36,243 nucleotides of DNA from Tissierellaceae bacterium (GCA_018434075.1 JAHDQA010000125.1:1-36243); one strand, 5' to 3'. Numbered from the stretch's first letter, positions 27,155 to 36,243 are shown. A program made the numbers and translations. Notes: generated by a model from the letters alone, not told the origin.

Positions 27155-29404
27155 ATGGAATTTTTAGCAAAATCAAATCCAAAAGAAACAATCCAAGAAC
27201 ATACAGATAATTTAATACGCAACTATAATATTTTAAAGACAACATATCCTGATCTAGAAATAGATTGGGATATGTTGTATATAGCATGTTTATATCATGA
27301 TTTAGGCAAGATAAATCCTAAATTTCAAGAAAAAATAGGGAACAAAAATATCCAATCACATTTAAAAAACATCGTGGAAGTGCCACATTCTTTTTTAAGC
27401 ATCTCATTTTTAGAACCTAATGTTTTAATTGAAAAAGGATTAACCGAAATTGACATAAAGGTGCTAGCCACAGCTATTGCTTATCATCATGAAAGAGAAT
27501 ACGAATATAATAAACAAGAATACGAATATCAATTAGACGAGATTCAGAAAATAATTCATGAGTTTTATTATGAGAAATTAGACAATTTTAAAGTAAGTAA
27601 ATTATCTAAAAAATATTTTAATTATGATTATATATATAAGAGAAACAATAAAGATATGTTTTACAAATATGTATTGATCAAAGGGCTACTAAATCGAATA
27701 GATTATTCCGCAAGTGCACATCTTGACGTAGAATATAAGAATGATTTTTTAATCAATTCTTTGGAAAGCATGATGAATAAATGGAGAAACCAGACAAATG
27801 CTGAGTGGAATAATCTGCAAAAATATATGTATAAACATAGCAACGAAGATGTTATAGTAGTAGCTCAAACTGGAATGGGAAAAACTGAAGCTGGCTTATT
27901 GTGGATAGGTGATAATAAAGGATTTTTTACATTGCCATTGAAGGCGGCAATTAATTCTATTTATAAAAGGATTAAGGATAATATAGTTCTAGAAAATTTG
28001 GAAGAAAGAGTAGGTTTATTGCATTCTGATACTTATAATGAATACTTAAAACAAGACGATGATTTAATTGATTTTGAAGAATATTTTAGTAAAACTAGAC
28101 AATTATGTATGCCATTAACCATTTGCACTTTAGACCAATTATTTGACTTTGTATATAGGTATAGAGGATTTGAACTCAAATTAGCAACATTAGCATATTC
28201 AAAAGTAATTATTGATGAAGTTCAAATGTATTCTCCGGACCTAATAGCATATCTAGTTGTTGGACTGAGGTATATTCAAGAAGTCGGTGGAAAATTTGCA
28301 ATTATGACAGCAACTTTGCCAAGTTTCCTACCAGAAATATTACGACAAGAGGGAATAGAATTTATAATTCCAGAAGAGATTTTTATTGATGAATCTTTTA
28401 ATAGACATAGCATAAAGGTTATCGAAGATAATTTGAATGCTGAGTTTATTGTCAATATGTACAGGGATAATAAGGTACTCGTAATAGTAAATACCGTGAA
28501 AAAGGCTCAAGACTTATACGATGAATTAGAACCGAGTGTAGACAAAGTAGATTTGATTCACAGTGCATTTATAAAAAAGGATAGAAAAGATAAAGAGGAA
28601 GCAATACTTAAACTTGGTGATGTTAAATCAGATGAGTGTGGAATATGGATAGCAACTCAAGTTGTTGAGGCTTCTTTAGACATTGATTTTGATTTGTTAA
28701 TAACAGAATTATCAGATTTAAATGGACTTTTTCAGAGAATGGGGAGGTGTTATCGTAAAAGAGCTCTAGAAGATGGCACATACAATTGCTATGTTTTTGT
28801 TGGTGAATCTGAAACAACTCCAAGTGGTATTGGCTATGTGATAGATAAAGATATTTTTAATCTATCTAAAACTGAAATAATTAAGTACAATGGGATTATA
28901 TCTGAAAAAGATAAAATAGATATGATTAACTCAGTATATTGCATTGATAATATTAGAAAAACTAATTATTTTAAAAAGATAATCGAAACTATGAATTACG
29001 TTAACGATATTGAAGATTATGAAAAAAGCAAAAATGAAGTAAAATATAGATTTAGAAACATACTAACAGCTCAAGTAATTCCACAAGTAATATACGAACA
29101 AAATAAAGATTTGATTATTGAATCATTAAATATATTGAATATGAAAATTGATAATAAATTAAGTGGTACTGAAAAGGCTAAATTGAAAAAGCAAAGAAAT
29201 ATTGCTAGAAATAGAATATTAGATTTGACTGTGAATATTAGCTATCATACTTATGTGAAACATAAAAATTATATCAAAGAAGAGGTAAAAATATCAAAAT
29301 ATGATATTATTCCTGTGTTTCCATGTCAGTATTCTAGAGATAGAGGAGTTATTATATTAAATCCTGATGGTCAAAGTAAGGAAATTCAAGATAATTTTAT
29401 ATAG
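27155..29404 (+). CDS. cas3: Cas3 helicase-nuclease (HD plus DExH)
   Basis: A 749-residue fused nuclease-helicase that degrades target DNA after Cascade binding. The HD domain (about 1-200) has H16, the H48-D49-L-G-K core and a later Y-H-H. The helicase has Walker A AQTGMGKTEAG (about 240), Walker B IIDEVQMYS (DEVQ, not the more usual DEAH, near 354), MTATLP, and motif VI QRMGRCYRKR (about 528). A long lysine-rich C-terminal accessory region follows. GGGGG precedes ATG 27155. Its stop is directly followed by cas4. Confidence 0.95.
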   Translation: MEFLAKSNPKETIQEHTDNLIRNYNILKTTYPDLEIDWDMLYIACLYHDLGKINPKFQEKIGNKNIQSHLKNIVEVPHSFLSISFLEPNVLIEKGLTEIDIKVLATAIAYHHEREYEYNKQEYEYQLDEIQKIIHEFYYEKLDNFKVSKLSKKYFNYDYIYKRNNKDMFYKYVLIKGLLNRIDYSASAHLDVEYKNDFLINSLESMMNKWRNQTNAEWNNLQKYMYKHSNEDVIVVAQTGMGKTEAGLLWIGDNKGFFTLPLKAAINSIYKRIKDNIVLENLEERVGLLHSDTYNEYLKQDDDLIDFEEYFSKTRQLCMPLTICTLDQLFDFVYRYRGFELKLATLAYSKVIIDEVQMYSPDLIAYLVVGLRYIQEVGGKFAIMTATLPSFLPEILRQEGIEFIIPEEIFIDESFNRHSIKVIEDNLNAEFIVNMYRDNKVLVIVNTVKKAQDLYDELEPSVDKVDLIHSAFIKKDRKDKEEAILKLGDVKSDECGIWIATQVVEASLDIDFDLLITELSDLNGLFQRMGRCYRKRALEDGTYNCYVFVGESETTPSGIGYVIDKDIFNLSKTEIIKYNGIISEKDKIDMINSVYCIDNIRKTNYFKKIIETMNYVNDIEDYEKSKNEVKYRFRNILTAQVIPQVIYEQNKDLIIESLNILNMKIDNKLSGTEKAKLKKQRNIARNRILDLTVNISYHTYVKHKNYIKEEVKISKYDIIPVFPCQYSRDRGVIILNPDGQSKEIQDNFI

Positions 29405-29415
29405 GAAGTGATATT

Positions 29416-29907
29416 ATATCAGCGATAACTGGATTAGAAGTATATTATTTCATTGTTTGCAAAAGAAAGCTCTGGTATTATGCACATAATTTGAATATGG
29501 AACACAATAGTGAATTGGTAGAAATAGGGGGCCTAATAAATGATGAGTCATACAACAGAGAGAAAAAGGATATATTAATTGACGAAAACATAAAAGTCGA
29601 TTTTATAAAGGATTGGAAAGTGGTTCATGAAGTAAAAAAATCAAGGAAGATTGAAGAAGCTTCAATTATGCAATTAAAATATTATATGTACGTTTTAAAA
29701 AACAAAGGAATTGATATTGAAAAAGGAGTATTAGACTATCCTTTAATTAAAAAAAGGAAAGAGATTTATCTTGATGAAGAAGATTGTATAATATTAGAAG
29801 AGACATTAAGGGGAATAGAAAAAGTTAAAGAGCTTAAAATACCACCAGAACCAATAAATAGTCCAATTTGCAAGTCTTGTGCATATTATGAATTATGCTA
29901 TATATAA
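29416..29907 (+). CDS. cas4: Cas4 adaptation exonuclease with [4Fe-4S] cluster
   Basis: Cas4 trims prespacers and sets PAM and orientation with Cas1-Cas2. The full domain needs the N-terminal segment ITGLEVYYFIVCKRKLWYYAHN, whose C15 completes the cluster with C-terminal CKSCAYYELC. RecB-like nuclease residues appear in VDFIKD, HEVKKS and QLKYYMY. The conserved reading frame has no ATG, GTG or TTG before TTG 29491, which would delete C15. I therefore infer a rare ATA start at 29416 (or ATT 29413), about 5 bp after GGAAGTG; the GTG at 29408 is out of frame. About 163 residues, the usual size. Confidence 0.8.
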   Translation: MSAITGLEVYYFIVCKRKLWYYAHNLNMEHNSELVEIGGLINDESYNREKKDILIDENIKVDFIKDWKVVHEVKKSRKIEEASIMQLKYYMYVLKNKGIDIEKGVLDYPLIKKRKEIYLDEEDCIILEETLRGIEKVKELKIPPEPINSPICKSCAYYELCYI

Positions 29908-29923
29908 TATAGGAGTATGAAAT

Positions 29924-30916
29924 ATGGGAGAAAAATTTTATATTTTTAAAAACGGAGTTTTGTCTAGGAAAGATAACAATATAAGAATGACAACTAAAGA
30001 GGGAGACATTAAGGATATTAAATCTGAAGTGGTTGATGAGATATTTTTATTTGGAGAAATAGACTTAAACACAAAATTATTGAATTTTTTATCTCAGAAA
30101 GGAATAATTCTCCATATTTTCAACTATTATGGCTTCTATAGTGGAAGCTATTATCCTAAAGAAACCAATGTAAGTGGATATTTAGTAGTAAATCAAGTAA
30201 AACACTATATTGACGAAACATTGAGATTATCAATTGCTAAAGAAATTTTAAAAACTGCTAGTTCGAACATTTATCGGAATTTAAGATATTATAATTCTAG
30301 AGGTTCTGAATTAGATGATTTTTTAACTGAAATAGACAGTTTGAGCAAAAAATTAGATTTTGCAACTAACATAAATCAAATAATGGGTATAGAGGGAAAT
30401 ATCAGGAAAAAATATTATTCTGCATGGAACATTATTATTAATCAAGACATAGAATTTACAAAGAGAACTAAGAGACCCCCAGATAATATGATAAATAGTC
30501 TAATTTCATTTGCAAATTCACTAATATATACTACAACCTTAAGTGAAATATATAAAACTCAATTAAACCCTACTATTAGCTATTTACATGAACCTGGAGA
30601 GAAAAGGTTCTCTTTAAGTTTAGACATCTCTGAAATATTCAAACCATTAATAGCTGATAGAATGATATTTTCTTTATTAAATAAAAATAAAATAACTATA
30701 GATGACTTTGATGAAGAATCAAATTTCACATATTTGAAAGAAAATAGTAGAAAAAAAATAATAGAAGATTATGATATTAGATTAGAGCGAACAATTTTCC
30801 ATAAAGAATTAAATAGAGATGTTTCGTACAGATATTTAATTAGGCTTGAATGTTATAAAATAATTAAACACATAATTGGGGAAAAAGAATATTCTGGCTT
30901 TAGAATTTGGTGGTGA
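29924..30916 (+). CDS. cas1: Cas1 integrase of type I-B
   Basis: A 330-residue integrase that inserts spacers at the leader end with Cas2. Catalytic metal ligands are visible: E157 in IEGNIRKKYY, H222 in SYLHEPGE and D234 in LSLDISEIFKPLIADR. The N-terminal beta domain and the C-terminal helical tail are complete. AGGAG precedes ATG 29924, a normal start, unlike its neighbours cas4 and cas2. cas2 begins 5 bp after its stop if the AUU start is correct. Confidence 0.95.
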   Translation: MGEKFYIFKNGVLSRKDNNIRMTTKEGDIKDIKSEVVDEIFLFGEIDLNTKLLNFLSQKGIILHIFNYYGFYSGSYYPKETNVSGYLVVNQVKHYIDETLRLSIAKEILKTASSNIYRNLRYYNSRGSELDDFLTEIDSLSKKLDFATNINQIMGIEGNIRKKYYSAWNIIINQDIEFTKRTKRPPDNMINSLISFANSLIYTTTLSEIYKTQLNPTISYLHEPGEKRFSLSLDISEIFKPLIADRMIFSLLNKNKITIDDFDEESNFTYLKENSRKKIIEDYDIRLERTIFHKELNRDVSYRYLIRLECYKIIKHIIGEKEYSGFRIWW

Positions 30917-30920
30917 TTTT

Positions 30921-31199
30921 ATTTACGTAATATTGGTATACGATATTGTAGCAGATGAAGAAGGTGCAAAAGTATCAAGAAATATTCATAAAATCACAAA
31001 AAGATATTTATATCCGGTCCAAAAATCGGTATTTGAGGGCAATCTTTCTGAATTTAATTTTCAAAAATTGAAACATGAACTCAATAAATATATCCGGAAG
31101 GACAGAGATTCTTTAATTATATTTATAAGCAGAGATGAAAAGTGGTTGAATAAGCAGTTTTTGGGAGTAGAAGATGATAATACAAACAACATTTTTTAA
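30921..31199 (+). CDS. cas2: Cas2 adaptation protein
   Basis: Cas2 bridges two Cas1 dimers during spacer integration. The ferredoxin-like protein reads YVILVYDIVADEEGAKVSRNI, with the conserved aspartate of strand one, then YLYPVQKSVFEG. The standard N-terminus M-Y-V-I-L-V-Y-D aligns with codon ATT 30921, which lies 4 bp after GGTGGTGA at 30909-30916. In-frame alternatives are TTG 30876 (41-bp overlap with cas1, no ribosome site) and TTG 30933 (loses strand one). Choosing ATT gives about 92 residues, normal for Cas2. The C-terminal tail is acidic and asparagine-rich. Confidence 0.8.
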   Translation: MYVILVYDIVADEEGAKVSRNIHKITKRYLYPVQKSVFEGNLSEFNFQKLKHELNKYIRKDRDSLIIFISRDEKWLNKQFLGVEDDNTNNIF

Positions 31200-31375
31200 A
31201 TATTTGTCGATATATAATAGTGCATTATTATACGAGGTTCGACAGAAATATAATAATTTAAAAATCCAGCTTTTAAAAATTATATTACTTTCCTTTATAC
31301 TTGATTTAATATTTCAATCTAATCGACTGAATAGTATAATGGACTCAGCTTATTGAGGCCATTCCAAGATGACGC
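31200..31375 (+). promoter_or_regulatory. CRISPR leader with candidate array promoter
   Basis: This is the 176-bp AT-rich region between cas2 and the first repeat. TATAAT at 31335-31340 with a weak TTCAAT 16 bases upstream (31313-31318) could start pre-crRNA near 31347. Leader orientation agrees with repeats ending in ATGTAAAT, the usual 5' handle of clostridial type I-B crRNAs. A reading frame at 31174-31356 is not protein-like and is not counted as a gene. Confidence 0.6.
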
Positions 31376-34300
31376 CTTCAAATAGAACTACACTAGAATG
31401 TAAATAAGTTCTCTGTCGTCTAATTTTTCTAATAAGTCGTTCTTCAAATAGAACTACACTAGAATGTAAATGAAAAATGGTAAATGGCTAAATTTCAACA
31501 AGAAGTGCTTCAAATAGAACTACACTAGAATGTAAATCCTGGAGACAACAAATGAAGATGATATATATATGAATCTTCAAATAGAACTACACTAGAATGT
31601 AAATCTGTATATAGAATTATGAGCTCCAGCGTTGTTATAAAGCTTCAAATAGAACTACACTAGAATGTAAATGATTATACACTGAATTACAATTTGAAAA
31701 AACCATTACTTCAAATAGAACTACACTAGAATGTAAATGAGAAGTCTTGATGTTTCTTTACCTTATCAATTCCCCTTCAAATAGAACTACACTAGAATGT
31801 AAATATGGATGCAGAGTTTATAGTAGTACACAATACAGCCTTCAAATAGAACTACACTAGAATGTAAATTTATCAAATGAATATTATAACATTCAAGACA
31901 ATAACCTTCAAATAGAACTACACTAGAATGTAAATTTATGTCTTTTCTAAGTCTATAAAAGTGTTTAATCACCTTCAAATAGAACTACACTAGAATGTAA
32001 ATGTGGTAGTATTTGTATTGTTCATTACATGTGTGTAAACTTCAAATAGAACTACACTAGAATGTAAATTCTTTTTTTATGCGGTACAACAAGGGTTGTT
32101 TATGCTTCAAATAGAACTACACTAGAATGTAAATTCCATTCGACCAGCTTGATTTCATAGTAAAGATCACCCTTCAAATAGAACTACACTAGAATGTAAA
32201 TGGATCAGATCAATGCTGACGCCTGGGATCTTGTTCACTTCAAATAGAACTACACTAGAATGTAAATGTCTTCGGAAACGCCTTCGCCGAAGGTAACAAG
32301 GCTGCTTCAAATAGAACTACACTAGAATGTAAATTAGACACACCTCCTAATCAAATGTAAATGTTTTAATTCTTCAAATAGAACTACACTAGAATGTAAA
32401 TGTTTTTCTCTTTCAATTTACTGGCTATGAATTTAGCACTTCAAATAGAACTACACTAGAATGTAAATTTACTACAAACCATGTTACATTAGTACCAGAT
32501 ACAAGCTTCAAATAGAACTACACTAGAATGTAAATAAGGATGATTTAACTCAAACTGATGTTGAACAAGCGACTTCAAATAGAACTACACTAGAATGTAA
32601 ATTTCACTATGCAGTTGATGACAAAGAAATAGTTCAGGGCTTCAAATAGAACTACACTAGAATGTAAATAATAAAGATCCATAACTTGTCATTACACCGT
32701 TGATCAACTTCAAATAGAACTACACTAGAATGTAAATCGTAACACGGGGGCGCAAAATACAAGTATTAAATTTCTTCAAATAGAACTACACTAGAATGTA
32801 AATTCTGTTATTTCGTGTATTATAAAGTCTATATTTCCTCTTCAAATAGAACTACACTAGAATGTAAATATCTTATAACTATCTTTTATTATCTTATGTT
32901 TTATTACTTCAAATAGAACTACACTAGAATGTAAATAAGGCTTGATTATTGGAGAAGTTACAGACGGAATACCTTCAAATAGAACTACACTAGAATGTAA
33001 ATAATACTTTGTGTTACCTTTTCATTATCAAAGTCACTTCAAATAGAACTACACTAGAATGTAAATTTCTCTATACCATGGGATTTATATAATTCTATAT
33101 TAACTTCAAATAGAACTACACTAGAATGTAAATGGACGTAGCCAGTGCCTCCGGGAACCGGTTCCCCCTGCTTCAAATAGAACTACACTAGAATGTAAAT
33201 TAAAAGGGGATAAAACAAATGAAACGAAAACAGACACTTCAAATAGAACTACACTAGAATGTAAATATAAAAACATTGGTGTAATATGGGTGTTGAGGAT
33301 GTCTTCAAATAGAACTACACTAGAATGTAAATGACTAATAAACAAAGCATTAAAAACGGGATTGCTGGACTTCAAATAGAACTACACTAGAATGTAAATA
33401 TTAAAAGAGGCATAATATTACATTATGGCATAAAAACTTCAAATAGAACTACACTAGAATGTAAATCAGGAATTTCTATGACTATCTTATTCAAGTCAAT
33501 AAACTTCAAATAGAACTACACTAGAATGTAAATAAATAAAGGAGGTGTACACATGAATACTAATAATAACTTCAAATAGAACTACACTAGAATGTAAATA
33601 CGTTGTCGCTATTTATTATCTTTTGTATGTTTTCCTTCAAATAGAACTACACTAGAATGTAAATTTTTCCACCTCTTTTGTATAAACTATACAAATTGTT
33701 CTTCAAATAGAACTACACTAGAATGTAAATGCAAATATTAAAATATAGAAATATATCAAAAATGTACTTCAAATAGAACTACACTAGAATGTAAATAATC
33801 ATGTTCATGTAGACTTAGGAAAATATCAAAGACTTCAAATAGAACTACACTAGAATGTAAATTCATTCGCGTTAAGTCTTAAGATAGCAGAAGTGCTGCC
33901 TTCAAATAGAACTACACTAGAATGTAAATCATTCTATCTATAAATTGAATATCAGATGCTACCACCTTCAAATAGAACTACACTAGAATGTAAATTTTCG
34001 TAGTTATATTTTTCATTTATTATAGTAAATTGCTTCAAATAGAACTACACTAGAATGTAAATCACTAACAGGGGGGGTCACAAATACAAAAAACAAAAAC
34101 TTCAAATAGAACTACACTAGAATGTAAATATGTTTTAATTTCTAATGATTTATCATAAATTCTTGCCTTCAAATAGAACTACACTAGAATGTAAATGTCT
34201 TCTGAAGCAAGTTTTTTATATTCTTTAAGTTGTCTTCAAATAGAACTACACTAGAATGTAAATAAAAGGTAATTTAGAAAAAAGTTTTGAAACATTAAAC

Positions 34301-36243
34301 TTCAAATAGAACTACACTAGAATGTAAATTATCAACAAGCGTTAAGAGATGCAGGTTATAGCAACCTTCAAATAGAACTACACTAGAATGTAAATCACTA
34401 TTTAGATGGTAGAATTGACAAGCAAAACATAGCTTCAAATAGAACTACACTAGAATGTAAATATAGGTAATTATACAAGCCAATGGTTTGCTAATTTTTC
34501 TTCAAATAGAACTACACTAGAATGTAAATATTGAAAATCTAAATAAATTAATTAAAGATAAAGATCTTCAAATAGAACTACACTAGAATGTAAATTATGA
34601 TGGGTTAGCTATACCTTATGAACAGCTATTACTTCAAATAGAACTACACTAGAATGTAAATGCTCTCTTGCATTCCATTTTACTTGACATTCATCAACCT
34701 TCAAATAGAACTACACTAGAATGTAAATGACGTTAAGGAACAAACAGGGATATTAAATAATATACTTCAAATAGAACTACACTAGAATGTAAATCTACTT
34801 GCTCGGATCACTGTCTTTATTTTCTTCTATCTTCAAATAGAACTACACTAGAATGTAAATAATGTTTTAATAAAACAATCTAAATCAAAAGCATCAACTT
34901 CAAATAGAACTACACTAGAATGTAAATTTTATTAATAACTAATTCAAAATTATTTTCATCATACTTCAAATAGAACTACACTAGAATGTAAATTTTATTT
35001 GAAACTCGTGCCTGTTGTTATATGATGAACTTCAAATAGAACTACACTAGAATGTAAATTATGTTCATTAATTAAATTCATCACTCATCAAAACATCCTT
35101 CAAATAGAACTACACTAGAATGTAAATCTTATTATGTCGTTTCTCAACTCACTAAACCTTAAACTTCAAATAGAACTACACTAGAATGTAAATAACCGCA
35201 AAAGAGTTAGCAGAAAGAGTAGGTGTTACTTCAAATAGAACTACACTAGAATGTAAATAAAAAAAATAAGTATGGTGAATTTCAAAAGGTTTGTTCTTCA
35301 AATAGAACTACACTAGAATGTAAATGCTTGCCATGCATTTCTATTGTCAGGTATACCTTGCTTCAAATAGAACTACACTAGAATGTAAATGTAATTGGCC
35401 AAATTAAAAACTATATTCATAAATTACTTCAAATAGAACTACACTAGAATGTAAATAGATTATTGTAGTCTCTAATCATCATTCTAGTCGACTTCAAATA
35501 GAACTACACTAGAATGTAAATTATTTATCCGTTATTATAGACACTTTTACATCATCACTTCAAATAGAACTACACTAGAATGTAAATCTTTCTGGATCAA
35601 ACGAGAAGGAAAAGCAGAAGCAACTTCAAATAGAACTACACTAGAATGTAAATGTAGTTGAGTATTCAGAGCATACACAAGAGATATTGCTTCAAATAGA
35701 ACTACACTAGAATGTAAATAGATATACTGTTATCTAATTTAAAATCATATACTTTCTTCAAATAGAACTACACTAGAATGTAAATAGAACTCAACGGAAA
35801 GATCTGAATTATCCTTATAAACTTCAAATAGAACTACACTAGAATGTAAATTATGATGGATTAGCAATACCTTATCAACAATTGTTACTTCAAATAGAAC
35901 TACACTAGAATGTAAATTTTATATTACTAATTCTTTAACTAAATCTTCTTTTACTTCAAATAGAACTACACTAGAATGTAAATTTTTAAATATTATAACT
36001 TAGTTTCTTATTTAGTTTCACTTCAAATAGAACTACACTAGAATGTAAATTCAAACTGCACTTTTGCTGTGCCGTGGGGAAATAATCTTCAAATAGAACT
36101 ACACTAGAATGTAAATAGTGACGATTTGCGCTGAATGTTTAGCGACTAAATTTCTTCAAATAGAACTACACTAGAATGTAAATGAAGATTATATAGAACT
36201 TAATATAAAATATGGCTTGCTTCAAATAGAACTACACTAGAAT
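31376..36243 (+). CRISPR. Type I-B CRISPR array, 73 complete and 1 truncated repeats
   Basis: The repeat unit is 30 bp, starts CTTCAAATAG, ends GAATGTAAAT, and has only a 3-bp CTA/TAG dyad, so it is almost unstructured. I counted repeats at 31376, 31442, 31508 and so on to 36154, plus a truncated one at 36220 (24 bases). All appear identical. Spacers number 73 and are 34-38 bp, mostly 36-37. No degenerate terminal repeat is reached, so the array continues beyond the window. Several spacers translate into phage-type proteins on one strand or the other (see findings). The only protein-like frames across the array read through repeats and are artefacts. Confidence 0.99.

Noticed and set aside
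29491-29907. Short cas4 starting at TTG 29491
   Set aside because: It lacks the N-terminal cysteine and YYF-VCKRK segment that are present and intact upstream in the same frame.
31174-31356. A 60-codon open frame in the leader
   Set aside because: It overlaps the cas2 end, has no convincing ribosome site and reads as low-complexity AT-rich leader.
31787-33375. Two minus-strand open frames across the array with repeated LHSSVVLFE segments
   Set aside because: The repeated peptide is the translated CRISPR repeat; these frames are artefacts of the array.
32738-34099. Similarity between spacers 21 and 41 (both TAACA then G-run then AAATACAA-like)
   Set aside because: Their translations do not agree over any length, so the resemblance is probably chance.

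Overview
The window is AT-rich, densely coded chromosomal DNA with strong Shine-Dalgarno sites (AGGAGG, AGAGGTG). The gene set points to a low-GC anaerobic Bacillota, probably of the Clostridia/Tissierellia type: FMN-dependent type 2 IPP isomerase, ECF and BioY vitamin transporters, anaerobic-style cobalamin salvage, TRAP transport and a Clostridium-like type I-B CRISPR-Cas system. The species cannot be named from the sequence alone.

Left part (1-20,805) is ordinary housekeeping and accessory metabolism. An LCP cell-wall ligase is followed by fni, a glutaredoxin-like protein and birA. birA converges on bioY, so biotin import and biotin attachment sit together without biosynthesis genes. A TIM-barrel protein of unknown function diverges from an AraC regulator that carries a C-terminal GH39-like domain. 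Next come a MATE exporter whose ribosome binding site lies in a predicted hairpin, CorA, an ECF S-component and an ATP-grasp ligase. cobT-cobU-cobS-cobC form a compact cobalamin nucleotide-loop operon, followed closely on the same strand by a HAD phosphatase and speD-speE for spermidine synthesis. After a strong terminator lie an NAD(P)H-FMN reductase-like protein, a D-Ala-D-Ala ligase-like protein, a TRAP large permease with a small membrane partner, and a convergent M29 aminopeptidase.

Right part (20,941-36,243) is a CRISPR-Cas locus read entirely left to right: WYL regulator, small SpoT-like HD protein, two different Cas6 genes, cas8b1 (Cst1 type, CxxC/CxxC), cas7, cas5, cas3, cas4, cas1, cas2, a leader of about 176 bp, then an array. 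The array has 73 complete and 1 truncated identical 30-bp repeats and 73 complete spacers, and it runs off the window end. Repeat 3' ends (ATGTAAAT) match the handle of clostridial I-B repeats, so the array is transcribed on the + strand away from cas2.

The most interesting points are: (1) two divergent Cas6 nucleases with one effector; (2) cas4 and cas2 seem to start at AUA and AUU with the same upstream spacing; (3) spacers can be read as a record of invaders. Four spacers fit phage endolysin amidase, one fits a DGR-like reverse transcriptase, one fits a Zot ATPase of filamentous phage, one fits a small terminase, one fits an HTH regulator, and one pair differs mainly by synonymous changes; (4) a SpoT-like HD protein sits inside the cas operon. 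All function calls come from motif reading, with no database search.
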